Source: Lachnospiraceae bacterium (GTDB lineage Bacteria > Bacillota > Clostridia > Lachnospirales > Lachnospiraceae). Taken from it: a stretch of 7,836 nucleotides of DNA. A model generated the notes under the pieces. The model worked only from the letters and a program-made list of their open reading frames with translations. It searched no databases and had not been told where the DNA came from. The translations under genes were made by a program, and so were the position numbers. Location: NCBI GenBank assembly GCA_020860745.1, contig JAJBTR010000173.1, positions 1-7,836 on the forward strand, given 5' to 3'. Each line of letters begins with the position of its first letter. Position 1 is the first letter of the stretch. Shown piece after piece: positions 1 to 6,648 of the stretch.

Positions 1-217
1 CAGCCCGGAGGATTACCGGACAGTCATTGAAAAAGGAATCCGGAAAATCAACTATTATACTTATATGTCAAAAGCAGGCGGAGAAGGCGTAGCGGAAAAA
101 ATTACTCAGTGCCTGAAGGAAAACAGGCCGGTGTATTATCATGATGTTGCCGCCTGGGGAACGGAAGCGATGAGAGAAGATGTAAAAAAGGCACTGCGGG
201 TGTTCTCAGGCATGTAA
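1..217 (+). CDS. Class II fructose-bisphosphate aldolase family protein, C-terminal end (5' truncated)
   Basis: This is the last 71 codons of a gene that begins before the window; the reading frame starts at base 2 and ends with TAA at 215-217. The visible protein runs SPEDYRTVIEKGIRKINYYT and ends FSGM. The SPEDYR...GIRKIN segment is the final part of the class II ketose-bisphosphate aldolase TIM barrel, where the Asn of the KIN motif normally contacts the DHAP phosphate. Family members are zinc-dependent cytoplasmic enzymes that split a ketose phosphate into DHAP and an aldehyde. The zinc ligands lie upstream and cannot be checked. An isomerase and an FGGY kinase follow, which suggests a catabolic aldolase acting on a phosphorylated ketose rather than the glycolytic enzyme. 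Substrate is unknown. The 147 bases to the next gene contain no convincing terminator, so read-through into the isomerase is plausible. Confidence 0.85.
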   Translation, partial: SPEDYRTVIEKGIRKINYYTYMSKAGGEGVAEKITQCLKENRPVYYHDVAAWGTEAMREDVKKALRVFSGM

Positions 218-348
218 AAATCGCAGGAAGATTGAGATAAGCCTGCATGGAATGATTGATTCGAAGCGGTGTAGAATTTTACAAAGTGAAAAATATGGAT
301 GGAAAGAGAATCTTCACACATTGAGAGTGTGCGGAACACAGAGAATGG

Positions 349-354
349 AAGGAG
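349..354 (+). promoter_or_regulatory. Ribosome binding site fixing the isomerase start at 365
   Basis: AAGGAG lies ten bases before ATG 365, in a purine-rich stretch. The longest open frame begins at ATG 299, but the 22 extra residues it adds (MERESSHIESV...) do not resemble the family's N-terminus, and that ATG has no ribosome binding site upstream. A later ATG at 380 is too far from the site (25 bases). The start at 365 is therefore preferred. Confidence 0.6.
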
Positions 355-364
355 AACAGTTAAA

Positions 365-1774
365 ATGGAGAAAAAAGAAATGACATTTGCACTGTCATTT
401 TGCAACCGCGGATTTATGCCTGGGGAGCTGATTTACGGTGCCCGGGAGGATATGATCAAAGCCGTGACGGACGCCGGTTATCATTACATTGCGATGGATG
501 CGGAGCTGACCAGATACGGCGGGATTGAGACCAGGGATGAGGGGCTGCTGTATGCAAAATGGCTGAAGGAGCACGAAGGGGAGTATGACGGCGTGATTTT
601 CTCCATGCCGATCTTTGCGGATGAGAACGGCGCGGTGACGGCGCTGCAGGACGCGGGGGTTCCGATTTTGCTGCAGGCATATCCGGATGAAATCGGAAAG
701 CTGGATTTTGCTCACCGGAGAGACGCGTTCTGCGGAAAATTTTCCGTGACCGATGTGTTTACCCAGTATCAGGTGCCGTTTACCGTGATGAAACCTCATG
801 TTGTGCATCCGCTGTCGGAAGCGTTTGCACAGAATCTGAGAGACTTTGCCGCAATCTGCCGGGTGGTGAACGGCATGAAGCGGTTCAATATCGGGCGTAT
901 CGGAGCCAGGACGACGGCGTTTAAGACGGTACGGTTTGACGAGATCGGGCTTCAGAAATACGGCATCAATGTGGAATCTTTTGACCTGTCAGAGCTGATC
1001 TACAAGGTGGAGCATCTGTCAGACGATGATGAGGCTGTTGTAAACAAAATTCAGACGTTGGAGAATTATACGGATTTTACGCAGGTGCCGGAGAAAAACA
1101 AGCAGACGCTTGCAAAAATATCGGTCGTCATCGACGAGTATATCCGGGAATATCATCTGGATGTGATCACGCTGCGCTGCTGGAATGAGATGGAGACGTA
1201 TTTAAGAGTCTGCCCCTGCGTGCTGCTCAGCGAGCTCAACGACAGAGGGATTGTGGCTTCCTGTGAGATTGATCTCTGTTCCTCTATCACCATGTATGCC
1301 ATGTCCCTGGCCAGTGAGGAGCCCACCGCGGTCTTAGACTGGAACAATAATTACGGCGATGAGGAGGACAAGGTGATTCTCTTCCACTGCGGTCCGGTGG
1401 CGCAGTCGCTGATGACGGCGAAGGGAACAGTGACAGAGCACAAAATGTTTGCGAAAAATGATCCCGGTTCCGGCTGGGGATGCAATGAGGGGCGGATCAA
1501 AGCGTTCCCGACGACCATCTCGAACTGCCAGACAAAAGACGGGAAACTGATTGTGTACGCCAGTGAGGCGCAGTTTACGGAGGATCCCATCGAGGAAGGG
1601 TTCTTCGGCTGCGGCGGAGTCTGTGAGATACCGGATCTGCAGAACAAGCTGATCCGATTGGCAAGAGGCGGATTCAAGCATCACACTTCCATTGGCATGG
1701 GTCATATGAAAGAGGTGCTCAAGGAGGCGTTTACTACTTATCTCGGGTATGAGTGGGTGGATATAGACGCTTAG
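365..1774 (+). CDS. L-fucose/L-arabinose isomerase family protein
   Basis: Predicted cytoplasmic, metal-dependent aldose-ketose isomerase of 469 residues, a normal length for the short members of the fucose/arabinose isomerase superfamily (COG2407-like). An N-terminal Rossmann-like part contains GFMPGE and VIFSMPIF; the C-terminal half carries the family signatures. These are RCWNE with Glu275, CEIDLC with Glu301 and Asp303, HCG at 341-343, and GGFKHHTSIGMGH with His439 and His440. By analogy with E. coli FucI, Glu275, Asp303 and His440 are the likely manganese ligands and catalytic residues; this assignment is inference from motif order. No frameshift or stop is seen. The kinase follows after 19 bases, so the two are almost certainly cotranscribed, and the ketose made here would be the kinase's substrate. 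The natural sugar (fucose, arabinose or another aldose) cannot be decided from the sequence. The start at 365 rests on the AAGGAG site at 349-354. Confidence 0.88.
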   Translation: MEKKEMTFALSFCNRGFMPGELIYGAREDMIKAVTDAGYHYIAMDAELTRYGGIETRDEGLLYAKWLKEHEGEYDGVIFSMPIFADENGAVTALQDAGVPILLQAYPDEIGKLDFAHRRDAFCGKFSVTDVFTQYQVPFTVMKPHVVHPLSEAFAQNLRDFAAICRVVNGMKRFNIGRIGARTTAFKTVRFDEIGLQKYGINVESFDLSELIYKVEHLSDDDEAVVNKIQTLENYTDFTQVPEKNKQTLAKISVVIDEYIREYHLDVITLRCWNEMETYLRVCPCVLLSELNDRGIVASCEIDLCSSITMYAMSLASEEPTAVLDWNNNYGDEEDKVILFHCGPVAQSLMTAKGTVTEHKMFAKNDPGSGWGCNEGRIKAFPTTISNCQTKDGKLIVYASEAQFTEDPIEEGFFGCGGVCEIPDLQNKLIRLARGGFKHHTSIGMGHMKEVLKEAFTTYLGYEWVDIDA

Positions 1775-1793
1775 AAGCAGTCAGGAGGCATAT

Positions 1794-3299
1794 ATGGCGA
1801 AAATTGCGGGACTGGATATCGGAACAACAGGATGCAAATGTACGGTTTTCGATGAAAAGGGGACTTATCTCGGCAAAGCCTACCGGGATTACCCGGTGCG
1901 CCGGGAAGTGAGCGGCCATGAGGTGGATGTCTCAGCGATTATGGATGGCGTGTATGCTGTCCTGGCGGAGATGGCAGGGCAGTATCATGATATTGCCGGA
2001 ATCGGCGTGACCAGCTTCGGTGAGACCTTTGTCATGACAGATGAGGCGGGTGAGCCGCTCCATGCGGCCATGCTGTACACGGATCCCAGAGGAGCCGAAG
2101 AGTGCAGGTATCTGGCAGACCGTTTCGGTGAGAAGCAGATCACGAAAGTCACCGGCCTCAGGCCTCATGAGATGTACAGCATCTCAAAAATGATGTGGAT
2201 GAAAAGGCACTGTCCGGATGTATACGAGAGTGCGGCGTATATTTTCCTGATGGAAGATTTTGTGATCTTCCATCTGACCGGGAAGCGGCAGATTGACTTT
2301 TCCCTTGCCACCAGGACCATGGCTTTTGATATCAACACGCTGGACTGGAACCGTAAGATATTTGAAGCGGCCGGAATTGCCGTGGAGAAAATGTCCAGAA
2401 CCGTGCCTGCCGGTACGGTTGCCGGCGTGATACGGAAAGAAGCGGCCGGGAAGACAGGGCTGCCGGAGGACACCATGATTGTATCCGTAAGCCATGACCA
2501 GATAGCGGCGGCTGTGGGAGCCGGTGTGTTTGATTCCCAGACCGCGGTGGATGGTGCGGGAACAGTGGAGTGTGTCACACCGATTTTCGATGCCATACCG
2601 GATATCGAGACCATGTACAGGGGATACTTTTCTATCGTACCTTATGTTATCCCGGGAAAATACGCGGCGTATGCCTTTTCCTACACCGGCGGGGCGCTGA
2701 TCCAGTGGTGTGTTGATACGCTGGCCGGGAAAGAAAAAGAACGGGCCGCGCAGGAGGGATGCAGCATAAATATCTGGCTGGAGGAGAGTTATGCCAGCAG
2801 ACATGGACAGGAACCTACAGGGATGCTTGTGCTTCCTCATTTCGCGGGAGCCGCAACACCGTATATGGATACCGGGTCAAAGGGCGCCATGCTGGGACTT
2901 ACCACCGCGACAGTAGCGGATGATATTTACCGTGCCTGTATGGAGGGCGTTGTATACGAAATGCTGCTGAATGTGCGCGCATTGGATGGTTCGGGGGCAT
3001 CTTTTACCAGGATGTGTGCTACCGGGGGAGGGGCACATTCGAAAGAGTGGATGCAGATGAAAGCGGATGTGCTGGATATGCCAGTCACAGCGCTGTCTAC
3101 AGTTGACGCCGGAACGGTAGGGAGCGCCATGCTGACGGGAGTGGCTGTAGGTGTGTTTGCGGATCTGCCGGATGCCGCCAGTCATATGGTGGAAGAAAAA
3201 GAAACTTATTATCCGAGAAAAGAGATGCATGAGAAGTACATGCAGATTTATGAGCGCTATGAGAAGGTGTACCGGGCGGTACGCCCTCTGATGGACTGA
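1794..3299 (+). CDS. FGGY-family carbohydrate kinase (xylulokinase-like)
   Basis: Sugar kinase of 501 residues, the usual FGGY length, expected to transfer phosphate from ATP to a ketose in the cytoplasm. The N-terminal phosphate-1 motif GLDIGTTG occupies residues 6-13, with Asp8 and the following Gly-Thr-Thr. VSHDQIAAAVGAG holds Asp235, matching the catalytic base of xylulokinase-type enzymes. The phosphate-2 motif GAGTVE is at 254-259. The adenosine-binding segment ATGGGAHSKEW is at 409-419, followed by GTVGSAM near the C-terminus. All key positions are present and the frame is intact. AGGAGG at 1783-1788 sits five bases before ATG 1794. The gene lies between the isomerase (19-base gap) and the DUF4432 gene (16-base gap). 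Overall it resembles xylulokinase-type FGGY proteins, but family members also include ribulo-, fuculo- and rhamnulokinases. With an aldolase nearby, phosphorylation at C1 of the ketose is plausible but not proven. Confidence 0.9.
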   Translation: MAKIAGLDIGTTGCKCTVFDEKGTYLGKAYRDYPVRREVSGHEVDVSAIMDGVYAVLAEMAGQYHDIAGIGVTSFGETFVMTDEAGEPLHAAMLYTDPRGAEECRYLADRFGEKQITKVTGLRPHEMYSISKMMWMKRHCPDVYESAAYIFLMEDFVIFHLTGKRQIDFSLATRTMAFDINTLDWNRKIFEAAGIAVEKMSRTVPAGTVAGVIRKEAAGKTGLPEDTMIVSVSHDQIAAAVGAGVFDSQTAVDGAGTVECVTPIFDAIPDIETMYRGYFSIVPYVIPGKYAAYAFSYTGGALIQWCVDTLAGKEKERAAQEGCSINIWLEESYASRHGQEPTGMLVLPHFAGAATPYMDTGSKGAMLGLTTATVADDIYRACMEGVVYEMLLNVRALDGSGASFTRMCATGGGAHSKEWMQMKADVLDMPVTALSTVDAGTVGSAMLTGVAVGVFADLPDAASHMVEEKETYYPRKEMHEKYMQIYERYEKVYRAVRPLMD

Positions 3300-3315
3300 C
3301 GGAGGTGAAAAGAGA

Positions 3316-4290
3316 ATGAATCCATATATCGGACATACTTCACAGATTTCAGGAGTAGAGGAACACCGGCTGGTCGGCGGAAAAGGCGATGGTATGCGGA
3401 TTTACGAGGTAACGAACGGAATGTGACTTGAGCTTACAGTATCCCCGGACCGTAACGGAGATATAACGAGACTGCGGTTCAAGGGTATGAATATGAGTTA
3501 TTTTTCTCCCTGTGGTTACGTGGCGCCGGCTTATTACGACAGGGTCGGTTCGAACTGGCTGCAGTCATTTACGGCAGGGTTTTTGACCACCTGCGGCCTG
3601 CAGGCGGTCGGAACTCCCTGTGTAGATGCAGGAGAGGAGCTGCCGCTGCACGGTTCTATAGCAAACCAGCCCTGTGAGCACAGTTATTGGGAAGAAGACG
3701 GGGATGCTATAAGATTGCATTTTCTGACAAAGGATGAAGTGATCTTCGGCAGGAAGATGGTTTTAAGAAGAACGATTGAGATTTCAAAGACCGGGAATTT
3801 TTTTACCATTGAAGATGAGATTGGGAATACCGGGGATAAAACAGAACCGCTGGAAATTCTTTATCATATGAATATGGGATATCCTCTGCTGGATGAGGAT
3901 AGCGTAGTCACCATTCCCTCCGTCGGAGTGACAGCCAGGGACGACCATGCCGGGGAAGATATGGAAAACTGGATGCATATGGAGAAACCTCAGGCAGGGT
4001 ATCAGGAGAGATGCTACTACCACAGGTTCTCAGGTGACAAAGGCAGCGCATCCATCTGGCAGCCAAAACTGGGAATCGGATTGGAGATTTCCTTTAACCC
4101 CCAGAGCCTGGACGGGTTTGTCGAGTGGAAGATGATGGGGATCAGGGACTATGTTCTGGGCCTGGAGTGCGGCAATTGCTATCCTGACGGGCGCGATGTG
4201 ATGCGGGAGACAGGGATGCTGAAATTTATAAAACCGGGAGAGACAGTTTCCTATGAAGTAAAAGTTACGCTGAAAGATAGAGAGAAATAA
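3316..4290 (+). pseudogene. DUF4432 / aldose 1-epimerase-like gene interrupted by an in-frame TGA
   Basis: GGAGGTG at 3301-3307 precedes ATG 3316, and translation begins MNPYIGHTSQISGVEEHRLV, a typical DUF4432 N-terminus (galactose-mutarotase-like beta-sandwich). Codon 37 is TGA (3424-3426) within NGM-stop-LELTVSPDR, where the family normally has a glycine; one base change from GGA would produce it. The same frame then continues without a gap to TAA 4290, for about 324 residues in all, a full family length. The downstream part keeps likely active-site positions: His112 in LPLHG, His184 in YHMNMG and Glu284 in LECGN (inference from mutarotases). The intact gene would interconvert anomers or epimers of the sugar fed to the isomerase and kinase. 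Products as written are a 36-residue peptide and, if translation restarts at ATG 3487 or 3493, a C-terminal fragment of up to 267 residues. That fragment lacks the first strands of the fold and is probably inactive. Sequencing error cannot be excluded. Confidence 0.85.
3481..3495 (+). promoter_or_regulatory. Possible internal restart site after the TGA in the DUF4432 gene
   Basis: AAGGG at 3481-3485 is seven bases before ATG 3493 and one base before ATG 3487. It is about 55 bases past the premature TGA, so ribosomes ending there could in principle restart at 3493. The product would be about 265 residues lacking the first 59. The same bases encode the conserved FKGMNMSYF segment of the intact family, so the match may be coincidence. 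Confidence 0.25.
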
Positions 4291-4324
4291 AATAATCGGA
4301 AAAACTTTGCAAAAAACAGGATAT

Positions 4325-4405
4325 GGTTACAGAAATGTGAGATTTGACGACTGTAATGGTTGCAAAAATGTGAAAAATAAGGAAAATAAGGTTGTGAAAA
4401 TGTGA
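4325..4405 (+). repeat. Three 16-base direct repeats at 32-33 base spacing, probable operator array
   Basis: The copies are GGTTACAGAAATGTGA (4325-4340), GGTTGCAAAAATGTGA (4358-4373) and GGTTGTGAAAATGTGA (4390-4405). Twelve of sixteen positions are invariant: GGTT at the start and AAATGTGA at the end. Starts are 33 and 32 bases apart, close to three turns of DNA, so all copies face one side of the helix. A degraded relative with TTGCAAAAA lies at 4305-4320. The array sits in the 221-base gap between the DUF4432 gene and the reductase, ending 106 bases before the reductase start. The layout fits binding of a regulator to direct-repeat sites, as AraC-type or response-regulator proteins do. The regulator is not in the window and I could not place a convincing promoter beside it. 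Confidence 0.55.
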
Positions 4406-4414
4406 TTTTCGCAA
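4392..4414. repeat. 23-base inverted repeat overlapping the third direct repeat
   Basis: TTGTGAAAA (4392-4400) and TTTTCGCAA (4406-4414) are inverted copies matching at eight of nine positions around the spacer TGTGA. Size and symmetry suit a dimeric repressor or activator site. It shares its left arm with the third direct repeat, so the two signals may be one composite site. There is no T-run after it, so it is not an intrinsic terminator. Confidence 0.4.
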
Positions 4415-4511
4415 TCTGCCGTTGTACCTGCTCTGGAATGGCAAGGCATTGTTGGACTAGGAGAGGGACAGGGGCGGGATTAAGACGAATGTTGAATGAG
4501 GAGGAGAAAAA

Positions 4512-5480
4512 ATGTCGGAGATGAAATACGCAAGCATTCCTTATGTGGATAAACCTGTTTCAAGGATTCTGTTTGGCACGGCTGCGCCGCCGTATATCCT
4601 GGGACAGGAGGGGGACGCGCTGCTGGATGCGGTGGTATCTATGGGGGTCAACGCCTTTGACCTGGCGCGCAATTATATGGGGGCGGAGATTTCCATCGGG
4701 AATTGGATGGAAAAGAGAGGAAACCGGGGTGACCTGGTTCTTTTATCAAAGTGTGCGCACCCTTCTTTTTTCGGGAGAAAGCGGGTGACGGAGGAGGACA
4801 TCCGGAAAGATTTCCGGAAGAGTTCGGAGTATCTCCACACGGGATATATTGATATCTATCTGCTGCATCGCGACGATCCGGATGTGGATCCCGGTGTGCC
4901 GGTGGAGATTTTCAATGCGATGCACGCGGAGGGAAAAATCGGCGCGTTTGGCGGCTCCAACTGGAAACATCAGCGGGTGGAGCAGGCCAATGAGTATGCT
5001 TACAAACACAATCTGATACCGTTTACGGTGTCCAGCCCGAATTTCGGTCTGGCAGAGCAGGTGACAGATCCCTGGGGCGGCGGTTGTGAGACGATCTCAG
5101 GTCCATCCAACCGGGAGGCCAGGGCATGGTATCAGAAGAATAGCATTCCGGTTATTGCTTACTCGAGCCTGGGCCGGGGCTTATTCTCCGGGCGTGTAAA
5201 AGGAGATGAGCCGGAGAAAGCCGCGGAGGTGCTGGATGAGGTTGCCATGAAAGGTTATGCCTGTGAGGCGAATTTCGAGCGGCTTCGCCGTTGTGAGCAG
5301 ATAGCGGAAAAGAAAGGCTGCACGGTGCCGCAGATTGCCATGGCATGGATCTATCAACAGCCGGTGCAGACTTTTGCCGTTGTGAGCACTTCGAAACCGG
5401 AGCGGATGCAGGAAAATGTGGATGCTTTGAGTGTGGAGCTGACGCCGGAGGAACTGGCTTGGTTGGATCTGCTGAAGTGA
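4512..5480 (+). CDS. Aldo/keto reductase
   Basis: NAD(P)H-dependent oxidoreductase of 322 residues with an eight-stranded barrel, normal length for the family (COG0667-like). The catalytic tetrad is complete: Asp50 and Tyr55 in FDLARNYMG, Lys80 in LLSKCAHP, and His119 in YLLHRDD. The substrate-pocket and cofactor segments include GGSNW, SYSSLGRGLFSGR-like residues in the second half, and STSKPERMQENVDAL near the end, where the nucleotide phosphate normally binds. AGGAGG at 4499-4504 is seven bases before ATG 4512. It follows the repeat array at 4325-4405 and precedes the TIM-barrel gene by 155 bases. In a cluster with an aldolase, its likely job is to reduce the aldehyde released by cleavage, or to act on the sugar itself; both are inference. 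Reaction direction and substrate cannot be read from the sequence. The frame is intact. Confidence 0.9.
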   Translation: MSEMKYASIPYVDKPVSRILFGTAAPPYILGQEGDALLDAVVSMGVNAFDLARNYMGAEISIGNWMEKRGNRGDLVLLSKCAHPSFFGRKRVTEEDIRKDFRKSSEYLHTGYIDIYLLHRDDPDVDPGVPVEIFNAMHAEGKIGAFGGSNWKHQRVEQANEYAYKHNLIPFTVSSPNFGLAEQVTDPWGGGCETISGPSNREARAWYQKNSIPVIAYSSLGRGLFSGRVKGDEPEKAAEVLDEVAMKGYACEANFERLRRCEQIAEKKGCTVPQIAMAWIYQQPVQTFAVVSTSKPERMQENVDALSVELTPEELAWLDLLK

Positions 5481-5520
5481 AAGAATTGACGTAACTGTGA
5501 AGGCACTGAACCGTTACGGA

Positions 5521-5551
5521 TTGACAGGAACAGGTTGCGCTGCTGGACTAT
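5521..5551 (+). promoter_or_regulatory. Weak candidate promoter before the TIM-barrel gene
   Basis: A perfect -35 hexamer TTGACA lies at 5521-5526. The best -10 I can find is GACTAT (5546-5551), matching only three of six positions and with a 19-base spacer. This could give the TIM-barrel gene its own start about 80 bases upstream, but the match is poor. Confidence 0.2.
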
Positions 5552-5592
5552 CGGGGGAAAGAATCAGACACTTTACGCAAGGTGTTGTGATT

Positions 5593-5608
5593 CGATGTGC
5601 CGATGTGC
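5593..5608 (+). repeat. Tandem 8-base duplication CGATGTGC
   Basis: CGATGTGC occurs twice in direct contact (5593-5600 and 5601-5608), 27 bases before the TIM-barrel start. It shares an ATGTG core with the direct repeats at 4325-4405, which may be chance. It could be a small replication-slippage duplication or a regulatory site. Confidence 0.3.
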
Positions 5609-5635
5609 AGTTTGCCTGGAATGGAGGAGAATCGG

Positions 5636-6505
5636 ATGAAGCTGAGCGTAATGACATTGAGCATGCTTTTTGTGGCGGAGTTTAAGTATAGTATAGATCA
5701 CGATGAGGAGGACTATGAGGAATTTTATGATGAAATGATGCGGATGATTTCTGACTGCGGGTATCACGCGGTGGATGTCTGTTTTGAAACGAATGTTCTG
5801 TCAGCGGATAACATCAGAACAATTCTGGACAGGTATGGTCTGAGTGTCAGCAGTTATATCTATATGGGGCAGTTTGCGGCGGAGAAAAACAGTTCAGAAC
5901 AGATCGAAAAGGCGAAAAAAGCAGCAGATCTGGCTGTTGCCCTGGGAACGGAAGTTCTGATGTTGGTGCCACAGTTCTATGAGGGTATTGAGGCCTGCCC
6001 GGCGGCAGAGATTCAGGAGCGGCTGATCAGCAATTTTACGCCGGTGTGCTCCTATGCCGGAGAAAAAGGGCTGCATGTGGTGATAGAGGACACGCCGGAT
6101 CTGCGGCTGCACCTGTGCCGTGCGCGGGATGTGGAAAAGGTTCTTCGCGCGGTACCCGGCCTGGAACTGGTTTATGACAGCGGAAATATGATCCTGGTCG
6201 GAGAAGACCCGGCAGAGTATTATCATATTTTTGAGAATTGCACTGCTCATATCCATCTGAAGGATATGAAAAAGCTTTCGAAAAACGAACCGGCGCCGCA
6301 GTTTTGTGATATTTCCCTGGATGGAGAAAAGTATGTAACCGCGCCGACGGGGACTGGAGTGATTGATCTGAAACGTGTTGTGCGGGCAGTTCGGGATTCC
6401 GGATATGACGGCTAAATGACGGTGGAATTTCAGGTGGACGGCGACGGAGATTACAGGAAATCACTTATAAGGTGCCGGGAGTATTTTGAGAACATCGGCG
6501 ATTAG
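5636..6505 (+). pseudogene. TIM-barrel sugar phosphate isomerase/epimerase gene cut by an in-frame TAA near its end
   Basis: GGAGGAG at 5623-5629 is six bases before ATG 5636, preferred over the earlier in-frame ATG at 5597, which has no ribosome binding site. Translation begins MKLSVMTLSMLFVAEF and stops at TAA 6413-6415 after 259 residues, in SGYDG. The same frame then reads MTVEFQVDGDGDYRKSLIRC and on through REYFENIGD to TAG 6505, exactly the last strand and helix expected of this fold. The TAA probably replaces a Tyr codon (TAT or TAC), giving an ancestral protein of 289 residues. Presumed metal ligands, by analogy with tagatose/psicose 3-epimerases, are Glu151 (VVIEDT), Asp181 (VYDSGN), His207 (HIHLKD) and Glu264 (TVEFQ); the last lies beyond the stop. 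The 259-residue product should lack one ligand and the closing beta-alpha unit, so it is probably inactive. The intact enzyme would isomerise or epimerise a sugar in this pathway. Confidence 0.8.
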
Positions 6506-6538
6506 AATCTGTAGGTATGTTTGGAAGTAGAATACGGA

Positions 6539-6567
6539 TTGACATATAGAAAAAACCCGAGTAAAAT
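6539..6567 (+). promoter_or_regulatory. Near-consensus sigma-A promoter for the downstream ATPase gene
   Basis: TTGACA (6539-6544) is a perfect -35 box and TAAAAT (6562-6567) matches the -10 consensus at five of six positions, separated by the ideal 17 bases. The predicted transcription start is near 6574-6576, about 75 bases before the ATPase start at 6649. The -10 box lies in the left arm of the hairpin at 6552-6596, so transcripts starting here carry only the right arm and should not form the terminator. Confidence 0.6.
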
Positions 6568-6596
6568 AAAGTCAAACTTTATTTTACTCGGGTTTT
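6552..6596 (+). terminator. Perfect 21-bp hairpin, intrinsic terminator of the sugar cluster (probably works both ways)
   Basis: The arms at 6552-6572 and 6576-6596 are exact inverted copies with a three-base CAA loop. The outer part is AAAACCCGAGT pairing with ACTCGGGTTTT. The + strand transcript ends in four U residues. The minus strand would have six, from the A-run at 6550-6555, so it can also stop transcription from the other side. It lies 47 bases after the TAG at 6505 and separates the sugar cluster from the ATPase gene. Confidence 0.85.
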
Positions 6597-6648
6597 GCAT
6601 AGAATGATATCGCACGGGAATGCTGTAGACAGAATTGGAGGCACAGTT

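Noticed and set aside
223..246. Inverted pair GCAGG/CCTGC just after the aldolase stop, as a terminator
   Set aside because: Five base pairs with a 14-base loop and no following T-run; too weak to terminate transcription.
315..340. Alternative hairpins CACAC/GTGTG (315-331) and TGTG/CACA (328-340) in the isomerase leader, suggesting an attenuator or riboswitch
   Set aside because: Stems of four to five pairs, no terminator arm and no known riboswitch motif; most likely chance.
2184..2840. Long minus-strand open frame of 218 codons opposite the kinase
   Set aside because: Low-complexity, basic, domain-free translation opposite a full FGGY kinase with all motifs; a shadow of the coding strand. 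The same holds for the other minus-strand frames in the window.
3424..3460. Selenocysteine or other recoding at the TGA of the DUF4432 gene, with a small CCG-TAA-CGG hairpin downstream
   Set aside because: The stem is only three base pairs and lacks SECIS features. The family position is glycine, not cysteine, and TGA serves as an ordinary terminal stop for the kinase and reductase in the same window. A nonsense mutation is simpler.
4344..4373. Promoter with TTGACG as -35 inside the repeat array
   Set aside because: No acceptable -10 box occurs 16-19 bases downstream; the best candidates match two or three positions.
5508..5520. CcpA catabolite-response element around TGAACCGTTACGG
   Set aside because: The spacing between TG and CG is one base short of the consensus, and the right half does not fit.
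5497..5685. Small open frame between the reductase and the TIM-barrel gene
   Set aside because: It starts at a GTG without a ribosome binding site, overlaps the well-supported TIM-barrel start by 50 bases and has no recognisable domain.
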